DNA of 64,000 nucleotides from Aureobasidium sp. EXF-3400 (lineage: Eukaryota; Ascomycota; Dothideomycetes; Dothideales; Saccotheciaceae): NCBI GenBank assembly GCA_024195585.1, contig SWBL01000083.1:62001-126000 (forward strand). The letters run 5' to 3'. The notes beneath the pieces were generated by a model, which saw only the letters and a program-made list of their open reading frames with translations, was not told the origin of the DNA and did not search any database. Position 1 is the first letter of the stretch, and the number at the start of each line of letters is the position of its first letter. Position numbers and translations under genes: made by a program. Positions 1-9,668 of the stretch are shown piece after piece.

Positions 1-571
1 TCTTCACTTCTTGATACAAGCCCCTTGTAGTCGATTGATGTGCTTGTCTCGTGCTGTTTGTCAGTCTCCGAGGCCTGCATGTCTCACTCGATGAACCCTT
101 GAAGACATATCTCATCTCAGTGGAGCGTAAGTATATATATCCAAACTCGTGCTCAACATCATACTGTCCTGCCCTCTTTGCTTCAACCTTCTTGTCGTCT
201 CTGCATCAGTCTTTCACTTCTCTCGTGCAATCGACCCAGTAACGTCCTATCGTGTCGTACGTCGATTGTCGAACTTCCTCCGTTCTCTGCGTCGATCGTC
301 GGACCATTCTCTGTGGTCGTCGAGATACCCTGCTTTCACCCCTCTATTGACCCTTGAGTCGTGCTTGCGTCGACCTTCACTTGTTCTCCCGAACTACCCC
401 GTGTCGAGCCCTCGCTTGTTTGTCGACCCCGTCCTCGACGAGTATTCGACCTCTCACTCGTCCTTCGCACTCAATCTCTTGTCGTTCTCCTCTCTGCACG
501 TCAATCCTTTACGACTGTATCGTGAACAAATAAAACACAAGACATCCACAAGACCAATCTTTCCTGCAGAT
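1..571 (+). other. Pyrimidine-rich 5' flank
   Basis: This stretch lies upstream of the first gene. It is rich in C and T and full of loosely repeated TCGTC/GTCGA/CTCTCG words, as seen in many fungal promoters and 5' leaders. An ATG-started frame is open from 149 into the gene, but its translation over 149-571 is low-complexity Ser/Leu/Arg with no domain. I treat it as leader. A CTGCAG lies directly before the chosen ATG at 572, so a 5'-leader intron ending there is possible. Confidence 0.4.
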
Positions 572-1237
572 ATGAGCGACCAAGACAGAATCACCGGGAT
601 GCGGGTCAAGAGACTCGCCTACGGCAACTCTCGCTTTCCTCTCGGCCTGTGGACTTACCCCGATCCCCTTGATGGCCCTTCCATCGCACCTTGCTACGCC
701 CCTTATGGCGAGCAATCGCCTCCTATCGCCTCACACCCAGCAGTTGAAGAAGCAACAGTCGTGTCTACCACCGAGACCGACGCTCGCAAGGCAGAAGGAC
801 TCAAGCCCTGGGAGAAAGGATCAAAAACCGGGAAGAAGATAAAGAAGGGTAGAGGCCCCAAGACTCAGTCTTGTGACGAGTTACAGGAAAGTTCTGGCAG
901 CAAAGAGCTGTCAAGCAGTAGCAGCGACACTGTTAGCAGTGGTGGAGTGTCAGCTACCACGACATCCACCTTGTCATCTTCGCGTAGCTCGCCCGCCCCG
1001 CTTGGATTGGACCCGATGCTCGACGCTCCCCGTCGCCCTCGCTTCCGCATTCTTGCCCCTTCGGCTCCTCATGTCCCTCCTACCGATACCGCCCAAGCTG
1101 CCATCGCAGAGTCGAGAAGTATGTCAATGGAATTAGTGTTCTTGACTTTGACTAACACGGGATGTGCAGAGAGAAAGTCCGACCGCGTCGACAACGAGGC
1201 TCCTGCCCCCTCGCGCAAGATGCACAAAGGAGAATGA
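572..1237 (+). CDS. Hypothetical Ser-rich basic protein
   Basis: I do not recognise this gene. The model has exons 572-1118 and 1170-1237 with a 51-bp intron (GTATGT...GTGCAG) that keeps the frame, giving 204 aa. The start at 572 (MSDQDRITG) was chosen because sequence upstream of it in the same frame is low-complexity. The N-terminal 60 residues look most ordered (Tyr/Pro-rich, FPLGLWTYPDP). A Lys-rich patch (KTGKKIKKGRGPK) follows, then a Ser/Thr tract, then a basic C-terminus (RKRKSDRV) that could be a nuclear signal. Nothing catalytic is visible. The stop at 1235-1237 is followed by two further intron-like segments (see the repeat at 1229-1512), so the true 3' end may differ by splicing. 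Confidence 0.5.
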   Translation: MSDQDRITGMRVKRLAYGNSRFPLGLWTYPDPLDGPSIAPCYAPYGEQSPPIASHPAVEEATVVSTTETDARKAEGLKPWEKGSKTGKKIKKGRGPKTQSCDELQESSGSKELSSSSSDTVSSGGVSATTTSTLSSSRSSPAPLGLDPMLDAPRRPRFRILAPSAPHVPPTDTAQAAIAESRSMSMELVFLTLTNTGCAERKSDRVDNEAPAPSRKMHKGE

Positions 1238-1512
1238 ACGACGAGAAGAACGGGTATGTGGTTCTTGACGTTTCCTCGATTCCCACGTCCAACACTAACT
1301 CGAATATACAGCCATAAAAATGCACGACACTTTAGAAGTTCTGCATATGTCCACAGAAAGCTCAATAGGGGAGAGTGAGCAACGAGAACAGGAGGTATGT
1401 AGCCCCTGTCTATTCTTTACTCCAAGACTCAATGCTGACTTGAACATACAGTTATAGAAATGCAAAGAAGTTTGACGGTACTGCAGACGTCCACGGAGAT
1501 GTCCAGCTCGAT
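1229..1512 (+). repeat. 141-bp tandem duplication containing introns
   Basis: Two diverged copies, about 1229-1369 and 1370-1512, lie head to tail. Each begins GGAGARTGA, has a GTATGT donor (1254 and 1395), a branch-like CTAAC or CTGAC, an acceptor AATATACAG or ACATACAG (ending 1311 and 1451), and then a similar exon-like block starting near AAATGCA. Conceptual translation of the two blocks in one frame gives related peptides (I-x-M-x3-L-x-V-L-x2-S-T-E). They lie just after the predicted stop codon at 1237, so they are either 3'-UTR introns or decayed or alternative coding exons. Confidence 0.65.
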
Positions 1513-1689
1513 ACATCAATCGAGGGGCTTTCAATGGTGCTCGTACAGTTCCAATACCATTCTTGCATTTTTATAGGGTCAAAGGATGGCACGTTTGTTT
1601 TGAGGTGGAAGTAGTTCAATTCGATTCTTTAATGTGCATTGGAAGAAATGCAAGTTATCCAAAGTTTCCTCCTCTCGTGATAATATACA

Positions 1690-2445
1690 TTAATGATTCT
1701 GCTGGTTGAGTTGATTCAGTTGCGGGTATCGTGAGATGTTTTTCGGAGAGCCGTGTTGATAAGATGGAATAGGGGGTTCAGGGCTCTTCTGCTCGCTGTA
1801 TTGGGTCTGCTCGGTCCATTCTTCAACAGTGGACCAAGACGGGGTGCGAATGGCTGGTGGTGGGGAGTCGATAGTGAGGATTGGTGGTCGTCCCTCTGTT
1901 GACATTGTACTGGCTGAAGTGGAAGTGACGGAAATCTCACTGGCTATGCTGGGTCTGCGAAGAGCTAGATCTACTGCAGGCTGATGGATGACGGAAGACG
2001 AGAGAAGAGAAGAAGTGCTTGCCATGCTGAATCTGCGAAGTGCCAGTTCGTCTGCAGTTCGTAGGAAGACGTCAGATGTGACTGAAGAAGGAACGCTTGT
2101 GACACTTGCGCTGCATTCATTGTCAGCAGGTGACATTGACAGCGCAAATAGTATAGGGCAGTACCGGCGGCGATCGCATGTCTGCTTGTGCTGCTTGATG
2201 AGCTGGTTGAACTTATGGCAATCCACAGGGCCGACTCTGGAGGCGGCGATTTGTTGAGTCTCTGGAATCTTGACGAAGCGCTCGCAGTTGATGCACCTTG
2301 TCTCCACAGTCTTGATGCCAATGTCTTGTGGTTCCCAGCAAGCTCCAGGGGTGTGTTCTGCGCGAGCACAACGGCCATTGGGCGCAACCACGGGGCGACC
2401 ATAGTGGCCACACAAGTGGTAGTAAGGTGTCTGCACGAGACACAT
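1690..2445 (-). CDS. Hypothetical Cys/His-rich protein, MC...CGH type
   Basis: The predicted protein is about 251 aa (or about 233 aa if the intron below is removed) and starts MCLVQTPYYHLCGHYGRP. I chose the Met at 2445, rather than the in-frame Met at 2535, because the start 'MC-x6-HxCGH' matches the style of the gene at 31088. The first 100 residues carry about nine Cys and four His (CGH, GRCARAEH, GACWEP, CINCERF, CHKF), suggesting a small zinc-binding module. The rest is Ser/Thr/Pro-rich and probably disordered. A 54-bp in-frame GTACTG...GCAG segment (2111-2164) could be an intron. This N-terminal pattern recurs in uncharacterised Pezizomycotina proteins, from general familiarity. No function can be assigned. 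Confidence 0.6.
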   Translation of the reverse strand: MCLVQTPYYHLCGHYGRPVVAPNGRCARAEHTPGACWEPQDIGIKTVETRCINCERFVKIPETQQIAASRVGPVDCHKFNQLIKQHKQTCDRRRYCPILFALSMSPADNECSASVTSVPSSVTSDVFLRTADELALRRFSMASTSSLLSSSVIHQPAVDLALRRPSIASEISVTSTSASTMSTEGRPPILTIDSPPPAIRTPSWSTVEEWTEQTQYSEQKSPEPPIPSYQHGSPKNISRYPQLNQLNQQNH

Positions 2446-3230
2446 TGCGCCGCCGCTGCGTGCAAGGAGTTCAGGGGTTGTGGTTGCACCGAGAAAGTGA
2501 AGAAGCAGAGAGACTGACGAGACCGAGGACGACATCAACGCGTGTTGAAAGTGTTGCAATCGTCGTCTGCTTTCACATGAGAGCTGTGCGCTGGTGGAAA
2601 TGATTTGTGAACGAGTGAAAATGTAGGGCGCTGGCCATAGTGAAATGGTGCAAAACTGCTTGTTTGTGTGGCGTTTTTCTATCTCGACAACAAGACTGGG
2701 TGAAGGACAAACAGGGGACAGAGAGAAGGCATATTTTCGATACCTACTATACACAACACCTACATGAAAGGCAGCACGATAGCCATATGCCTCGACAACG
2801 TGATATGTTCTTTCCCCACGACGTGTCAAAACATAAGAACGATCTCCAGGGCTCTTTCCAAGAAGGAAAAGCCTCGCGTGCAATGGCCGCTGAATCATAT
2901 CATTGAAACCGATTTTCATCGTACAAGTATTACCGTGCAAATCTCGAAACATAAGATGCGCTTCGGATCAACTGAGTATGTGCATTGCTAGACCTCGCCA
3001 CGACAACTTCTGTTGGGATTGACCTCAAATATCGCGGCGCATCGTAATGTCCTTCCTGTCCTGAGGACGTACTTGTACCTGGCAAATATTACTCTGCCGT
3101 AGTATTTGTCCTATGGCGAGGTAGTTGTGGCAAAGACTCGTATCTCAAAACTTCGTGGTAGAAGCAGCGGCGCCAGCCAAGATAGAACGCTGAATGCTTC
3201 CAGAGTGTGAGGCAGATGTGTCGGCAGATT
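2446..3230. other. Intergenic, no gene seen
   Basis: This is the 5' flank of the minus-strand Cys/His-rich gene plus spacer. Only short unsupported ORFs are present. I see no repeat or RNA gene. Confidence 0.4.
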
Positions 3231-3726
3231 TCATTTGCGAGATCGATGAACAGATCGAGCTGAAATTTCCGGGGACGTTTCTATCTCGTAATACTGTCCT
3301 CCGAGACACTTTGCTTCTTTGCGCAGTCCAGCGGTGCTAGACTGGAAAACTCTTCCTGTCCAATAGGACGTGATGGTATACTCGAAAGGGTGAGGTTGAA
3401 AGTAGAGCCTCACAACAGGTGTGCGATGTCGTCGTTCTGCTATAAGTCTCTCGTAATAGCACGTCAGCCCAGCAAAGCATGCTTCCGCCTTGTCCCTAAA
3501 CTCTGAAGGAATCAAGATCCCGCATGGGAAGAAAACCGAGTCGACGTAGCGATGCGTCGTTGAGCGAGCAAGAATCAACCTTCTCGAATGTTTCTCGAAC
3601 GTTGTGCAGAGAGCGCTGGTGTCGGCGCGCGTGAGACAAACTGATCAACATCGAGAACCACTTTCGCCGGACGACTTGCTCCGAGGATACACCCTTGGCG
3701 TCTTGTATAAGGAGTGAACCGCGCAT
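3231..3726 (-). pseudogene. Possible decayed F-box-style ORF
   Basis: Two overlapping minus-strand frames (3726-3496, 76 aa, and 3578-3231, 115 aa) read like pieces of one protein broken by a frameshift. The second contains a run resembling the C-terminal part of many small Dothideomycete F-box-region proteins (VVRLYFQPHPFEYTITSYW), but this is only a resemblance. No F-box, clean start or splice junction joins the pieces. It may be a gene remnant or chance. Confidence 0.2.
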
Positions 3727-5221
3727 TTACATGAGGAGAGCGTCGTTGCCACGGCTCTTGTACGGTTTGCGTGAATTATGTTTACTTTTAAATGCTCATG
3801 ACTCAACGTCAAGGACAAGCAGGCATGTAAAAAGTACAAAGGTCGAGGATTGGGTAATAGTTCGCTCCTTTTGGCACATACGCATACCACCGTTGAAGAC
3901 CTGTTTCAAGAGGTCAACAGAGCGTCGGCGAACGAGTCGGAATCACTAGAAGGCTGTCAATATCGCGCCGAGAGCGGCGTTGGGAATTCTGGGATGGAGA
4001 ACTGGCGGCAAACATGACAAACATTCCGGGCCGGCAGCGGCGGGGCGCACTGTTACACGGGGGTCAGTGTCATTGTAATCAAATCGTGCGCCAGCCCATT
4101 GGCTGCGATAAGCACAATTGATTAGGCCCGGCTCCAAGCCCACATAGGTTGTGGTCCAACAACGAAAGTCAGAGTAGAGCGGGATAGAGGCGTCGCATCT
4201 CTCTGCGAGCCTACAGAGGAAAGCGCACACTTTTCTTTGTGGAAGGCTGAAAGAGATGGTCTTCGATAGAGATCCAGGCCGGCGTTGTTCAACGAGACCC
4301 TGGGGATGTCTGGGCTTCCAGAATTCCTGGGTTCAACAGAGGCATGAACCTCTGCGCCGGGTTTCCGCTACCAAAAGGCGGAAGAAGTTTATTGGATGGC
4401 TCAAGTCTGGGGATCGGTGACATGCAAGCCACTATCTTGAGCAATTGTCCGGGCAATGCTTTTTGCGATACGAAACACCAGTCAAGTTGCGAGACGAGGC
4501 TGTGAAGGATCCAGGAGCAAGGCGTAAGGAGGATACGAACAAAGACAACAATGCTGCCGTGACATGGATGCATCAAACAAAGAAAGAGATTCGACAACAT
4601 GACGAAAATAGGCACAGGATCGAAGTAACGATAAGGGTCCCGGCCATTTAGGCCGGTCGTAAGCGAAAAGCCGAGGGATGTTGTTGGAGAAGCTACGTAG
4701 TGACGGGCTCTTAGAAGATTGAAACAGTCAAGAGGATTGAGGCGGCCGGGCGTTGTGGCACACGCGGAGACTGCAAGAGATAGAAAGCGGTACAGCAGGG
4801 TCAGCATTGAGCAGTGATAGGGATGTGATATGGCGGGAAAGTGAGGGGCACAAAGGATCGATAAAAAGACTGATATGGGATTGTTAGTGGTTCGGTCAAG
4901 ATACAACGATTATGGCGTCGTCCGCGCGGCAGGAGTGAGCGGGCGGCTGAATGGAAATACCTGTTAGGCAGGGACTCTTATCGCAGGCCGAGCTCGCGTG
5001 GTCAGAGTCAACACCCGAAAGCTGCTCGCTCTTGGTTTCTGGTTCTCGATTCAAATAACTACCCCGGCCTTTGTCTCTGCTCCGACCTTTGCTTTTACTT
5101 TCCAGTCCCCATCCACTTCTCGATCTATTCGATAGCCGTCTGTCTCCAGCAGCGTGCACCCATTCTTCTTGTTTACATCCCAATCGACTATTCAAGTCAA
5201 CACACATTCACAACCGTCATC
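3727..5221 (+). other. Long upstream region of glutamine synthetase
   Basis: About 1.5 kb without a convincing gene. A 205-codon minus-strand ORF (4906-4289) is open here but has no domain and a random composition. The second half carries the GATA cluster annotated separately, and the last 150 bp before the ATG are CT-rich, as is usual before highly expressed fungal genes. Confidence 0.5.
4106..5135 (+). promoter_or_regulatory. Cluster of eight GATA-factor sites upstream of glutamine synthetase
   Basis: HGATAR motifs (either strand) occur at 4106-4111, 4264-4269, 4629-4634, 4778-4783, 4815-4820, 4859-4864, 4978-4983 (reverse) and 5130-5135. An inverted CCAAT box (ATTGG, near 4098) sits beside the first. 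In ascomycetes AreA/NIT2-type GATA activators bind such sites and control nitrogen genes including glutamine synthetase. The count is direct observation; regulation is inferred. Confidence 0.5.
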
Positions 5222-6722
5222 ATGGTGAGTCACTGCAAACAAGACCTTCTGTACAGTCGAAACAGCTACTGACCACTACGCGCAGTCGAATTCAGCATAT
5301 CTCTCCAACACTCAGACTGTGAGGATATCTCAGAAGAAGCACAGCAATGTGCTTCTCGAGAGCGTCGCTGACCACTACCACAGCTCAAAAAGTACCTGAG
5401 CCTTGAGCAGTCGCCCAAGCGCGTCATTGCTGAGTACATCTGGATCGATGGCTCCAATGGCATGAGATCCAAGTGCAAGGTCAGTCACACAAAGCAGAAA
5501 GTCGCGCGCGCTCCACCCGAACACCACCCCGCCAAACTGGTCCCAATTCCCCAAAAACCGCGCACCGCGAGCGACTTTCAGTATATCCCGCATGCAAAAT
5601 TTGTACTAACAGAAATTGCAGACCGTTGACCGCACCGATGAGCAAGTCGCCAAGGGTCGTCTTAGCATTGACGAGCTTCCCGAGTGGAACTTTGACGGCT
5701 CGTCAACAGGCCAGGCCCCTGGCAACAACTCGGATGTCTACCTCCGCCCTGTTGCCATCTACGATGACCCATTCCGCGGCAAGCCCAACGTCCTCGTCAT
5801 GTGCGAGACCTGGATGTCTGATGGCAAGCCCAACGCCTTCAACTTCCGTCACGACGCTGCTCTCCTGATGGAGGCCAACGCCGGCGAGGGCTTCTGGTTC
5901 GGTCTCGAGCAGGAGTACACTCTCCTTGACGTTGACGGCTGGCCGTACGGCTGGCCCAAGAACGGCTTCCCCGCTCCTCAGGGTCCTTACTACTGTGGTG
6001 TCGGCACTGGCAGAGTCTTCTGCCGTGATCTGGTCGAGGCTCACTACATGGCCTGCTTCTACGCCGGTATCAACATCTCCGGTACCAACGCCGAGGTCAT
6101 GCCCGCCCAGTGGGAGTACCAGGTCGGTCCCTGCACCGGCATCAACCGTAAGTCCTGTCTGCTGTCATGAAACATCTGCAGTTGAGACTGACATGAATAT
6201 TTAGTTGGTGATGAGCTCTGGATGTCCCGTTTCATCCTCCACCGTGTTGCTGAAGACTTCGGTGTTAAGGTCACCCTCGCTCCCAAGCCCATCCCCGGTG
6301 ACTGGAACGGTGCTGGTCTCCACACCAACGTCTCCACCGAGGCCATGCGTCAAGATGGCGGTATGAAGGTCATTGAGGAGGCTATGGAGAAGCTTGCCAA
6401 GCGCCACAAGGAGCACATGGATGTGTATGGTGAGGACAACGCCCTCCGCATGACCGGCAAGCACGAGACAGCTTCGATGGAGAAGTTCACCTGGGGCGTC
6501 GCCGACCGTGGATCAAGTGTCCGTGTCAACCGCGCCGTTGCCGAGCAGGGCAAGGGATACTTCGAGGACCGCAGACCTGCCTCGAACGCCGACCCTTACC
6601 AGATCACGGGTATCATCGTCGAGACACTGTGTGGCAAGACCGACGGTGCCAACGTGCACAAGACGGCCATTAACGCCGAGCAAGTTGACCTCGAGATGAT
6701 CGTTCCCATCTCCAAGCCCTAG
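5222..6722 (+). CDS. GLN1: Glutamine synthetase
   Basis: This enzyme joins ammonium to glutamate using ATP, the central step of nitrogen assimilation; eukaryotic forms are cytosolic. Exons are 5222-5224, 5286-5318, 5384-5479, 5622-6147 and 6205-6722, giving 391 aa, slightly long for fungal GSII. Exon 1 is the ATG alone, followed by a GTGAGT donor. Hallmarks seen are the N-terminal beta-grasp segment ([15 protein letters not shown]), [13 protein letters not shown], the metal/ATP motif [10 protein letters not shown], the [12 protein letters not shown] signature and the late [17 protein letters not shown] block. The family identity is secure. Four introns sit in the first two thirds. The upstream GATA cluster suggests control by nitrogen supply. 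The intron at 6148-6204 carries an in-frame stop if retained. Confidence 0.97.
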
Positions 6723-7317
6723 ATGGCATATTTCACGCGACCACGGCAAGCAAAAGAGAACTGGAAACAGGCAAGGCAGACGATAGGGGAGCAAGTCTCT
6801 TCGGCACAGTCGAATGATGACTGCCCGACTGATTGAGAAGAGAATTGGATGGCGATAATTTCACACGGCAGAAGCAAGTGAGCTCTTTGTATAGGAGACA
6901 CCGGCATAGATGCAGTACCTTTAGTTGTTCTTTTGATTCGAGCGAATTGCATATTTCACACGGAACATCAAGGTCATTGCCAAGTGAGACTTAGATACAG
7001 ATGGCGTTCCCCAGACGGCGGATGTGTGGATACTGTACCTTCGTGGTTGCAGGACGATGGCGCAAGAAGCGGGTAAATACGGAGGAGGCTCAAGGGCCAA
7101 ACCGGGTATAGTGCTAAAGTGGTTGCATACGCCGACATGTCCGCTTACGCATGCTGCATATCGAGCTTCCGACCCAACCACGTTCACATTGTGGTCTTGT
7201 CGTCGGCCATTGATGTGGCAGTTACGATGCAGTCGGCAAGCGAATGATGATGTGTGTCAAGGTCAAGACACGACTACACCAACATAACGACGTTCCGACC
7301 GCAAGGACAAAAGCGCC
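6723..7317. other. Intergenic between GLN1 and MED1
   Basis: This holds the GLN1 3' untranslated region and the MED1 promoter. Two copies of a short block are visible (GCATATTTCACGCG near 6726 and GCATATTTCACACGG near 6950). No gene is seen. Confidence 0.4.
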
Positions 7318-9486
7318 ATGACGACGCCGAACGCGCCCAGCGCGAGCCTGCTCAAGCAATCGCACACTCCACTGATCAACAGCGGCGGCAACCCTGCCCA
7401 CGCGAATACGCAAACCCCTCGCAGCGTCCCTTCGACAGCTGCCAAAGGCACTCCCTTCACCACGGCCCAACCACAGCATGCCTCGTCTTCCAAACCCGCT
7501 ATCGGTGGTATTGCCATGACGAGCAGCTTGAGCCAGACTTCCAACTCCAGCCTTCACGCCTTGTCAGCCATGTCTAGCAATCTTTTGGCGGCCTCGCCAT
7601 CCAACAACCTGCTGGCCTTTGCATCACCCGCTGCCCTCGCAGGCCTCGACATTGGCACTCCTTCAGCTTTGCTCGATGCTGCTGCCGCTTCACAATCCAT
7701 GAACTTGAGTCTGTCCGACCTGGGCATCTCATCCCATAAGCGCAACGAGGATGACGAACGCCGGCTCAAGCTAGATACTATTCTCGGAAAGCTTCTCGGT
7801 CCTCAGGACAATCGACGCTTTGGCAGGGTCAGCGAAGAAGGTGTGAGAAGAGTTGGACGATGGGCGGGACTGGATGTTGAAGTCGAGGCCAAGAGGGAAG
7901 CCCGCAAGTTTGAGGGCAACAGACCCGTCGCTGTAGCAGGCAAAAACAACGTCTTGATTGATTTCCAGTTCAAGAACAATCTGCCCACCCATATCGACTT
8001 GTCCTTTTCCAGTCAAGACCCGGCTGTCACCGCCCACCAGGCTGCTGCCGCAAGCGTTCTACTCGATGATCTGACACCACCACCTGCCACTTCTGCCATC
8101 AACACCAAACTCGATCGCTTCGCCGCAAACCTAGAGACTCTGGCCAGATTAGACAAGCTTAGTGTGTACGATCAGCTCAACTGCTTCGAAGCAATCACTG
8201 GTGTCTACGAGAGTCTGAAAAAGCTTTACGATCACGAAAAACAAGCTGCACGCATCATCGTCCAAGCAAAGCGTGCACACACTGAAACGAGGGCAGAGCG
8301 TCATGTCTTGTGCAAAAGAAGTGGCCGACCTCAGATGCATGCGCGCAGGAAGATTGGTCTGAGTCTGGACTACTGGATGGAAGACAGCAACATATATCCG
8401 TCAGCTTCTGCGCTTCCAAAAGATGCATCCGCCATGGACGTTGATTCCAAGCCTTCTGATGCGCCGCAGAAAGAGCTTGACAAAACCGTCTTTGCGCTTG
8501 ATATCACAGCCGAGGCTGGCTCGCCCGACTCTTACTCGTCTATTCGAGTCTCGTCATCCTGGATCGCCGACCGCATCCTCAAAACGGCCGAAGAAACGAC
8601 AGATCCTACCGATCTGCTCTCCGGTACTCAAAGCATCGACTGGCAAGACCCAGCCCCTACCTACCTCTCCGACAGCAATCAAAGCAACGGCGACGCCATG
8701 GCGATCGACAGCAATCCTAACGCAGGCGCTCAAAAGCTACCCGCTGTACGCTTTGTAGCGAGACTCAATCCACCACTCGCTATGCCCTGGACAGCTGCAG
8801 CAGCCATACTACAGTCCGTCGGTGCTGCCGGTGTCGTGTCTGACCTCCCAGACATGCAGCGTACATACGAAGGATCGCTCCTTCAAAAGCAATCCGACGT
8901 ACCCATACTGAACAAATCCCTGCAATCTTCTGGACCCGCTGCTTCGACCACTACGAACGTACTCACGCCTGAGGGAACAAACGCGCAGCACAAGAATGCG
9001 CTTTATGTACCCAAGCAAGACTTTGGCTATGTGCTGACGTCCATTCCGTTCGCACATCCTCGTCAAGTGGTTGCGTTGTTGCCTGTGTTGAGACAATGGG
9101 CTTATCTGGGAAGTTTGCTCAAGGGTACTTTCATGAAATCAGACAACGCCACTCCCTCGCAGAAGGAACCTTCATTCTCTCTAGCCGATTTGCTTAGTGG
9201 GGCCAATACCAGTACTGCAAGTGCCGTGGCAGTCGATGTCTCCTTGTCCACTCAACCGTCACCGACTCTGGAATTTGTGTTCCCGATCAATGGAGCGGAG
9301 GGCGGGTTGGCGAATCTCAGTGCTAGTATCTCTGCTGACGGTCATGTGGTTGTTCTGTCGCAGAACGTGGTCAAGGGAAGTCAAGAAGAACAAGACAAGA
9401 CGGCGCTGAGGATGGCAAAAGCTTTGGAGCTCGTCGGCGATATTGGCGTATGGGTTGAGTGGATCAGAAAAGCGTACGGACAGTAG
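7318..9486 (+). CDS. MED1: Mediator complex subunit 1
   Basis: A single-exon gene for a 722-aa nuclear protein of the Mediator middle module, which bridges activators and RNA polymerase II. After a Ser/Ala/Asn-rich disordered N-terminus (about 1-140) comes the conserved Med1 block: a short helix (RRLKLDTILGKLL), the GRVSEEGVRRVGRWAGL segment near 170-190, then a beta-rich part (VAVAGKNNVLIDFQF) and a helical segment ending at YESLKKLYDHE. This order matches fungal Med1 proteins. The C-terminal half is less conserved but includes patches such as RFVARLNPPLAMPW and VEWIRKAYGQ at the end. The start at 7318 is the first Met in a continuous frame. The identity rests on motif recognition; the family is divergent in fungi. 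Confidence 0.82.
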   Translation: MTTPNAPSASLLKQSHTPLINSGGNPAHANTQTPRSVPSTAAKGTPFTTAQPQHASSSKPAIGGIAMTSSLSQTSNSSLHALSAMSSNLLAASPSNNLLAFASPAALAGLDIGTPSALLDAAAASQSMNLSLSDLGISSHKRNEDDERRLKLDTILGKLLGPQDNRRFGRVSEEGVRRVGRWAGLDVEVEAKREARKFEGNRPVAVAGKNNVLIDFQFKNNLPTHIDLSFSSQDPAVTAHQAAAASVLLDDLTPPPATSAINTKLDRFAANLETLARLDKLSVYDQLNCFEAITGVYESLKKLYDHEKQAARIIVQAKRAHTETRAERHVLCKRSGRPQMHARRKIGLSLDYWMEDSNIYPSASALPKDASAMDVDSKPSDAPQKELDKTVFALDITAEAGSPDSYSSIRVSSSWIADRILKTAEETTDPTDLLSGTQSIDWQDPAPTYLSDSNQSNGDAMAIDSNPNAGAQKLPAVRFVARLNPPLAMPWTAAAAILQSVGAAGVVSDLPDMQRTYEGSLLQKQSDVPILNKSLQSSGPAASTTTNVLTPEGTNAQHKNALYVPKQDFGYVLTSIPFAHPRQVVALLPVLRQWAYLGSLLKGTFMKSDNATPSQKEPSFSLADLLSGANTSTASAVAVDVSLSTQPSPTLEFVFPINGAEGGLANLSASISADGHVVVLSQNVVKGSQEEQDKTALRMAKALELVGDIGVWVEWIRKAYGQ

Positions 9487-9668
9487 AGAGAGTGGTAGAA
9501 TACAGAAGACTATACACGAATACAATACGACCAGAATGTGTCATTTTTGAAAACGGTTCATTACAATTGTGATATAGAAGCCTACGAGTTCCCGTTCTTT
9601 GCGAGCAGGAAAACAGAATAGATATATACAGAAGGAGCCTGATGTTTTACCGCAGTAGAGAAGATGAT

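Noticed and set aside
149..571. N-terminal extension of the first gene's open frame (start at 149)
   Set aside because: Translation is low-complexity Ser/Leu/Arg from CT-rich leader DNA. The Met at 572 starts ordered sequence.
4289..4906. 205-codon minus-strand ORF upstream of glutamine synthetase
   Set aside because: No domain or splice partner; overlaps a GATA-rich promoter; composition looks random.
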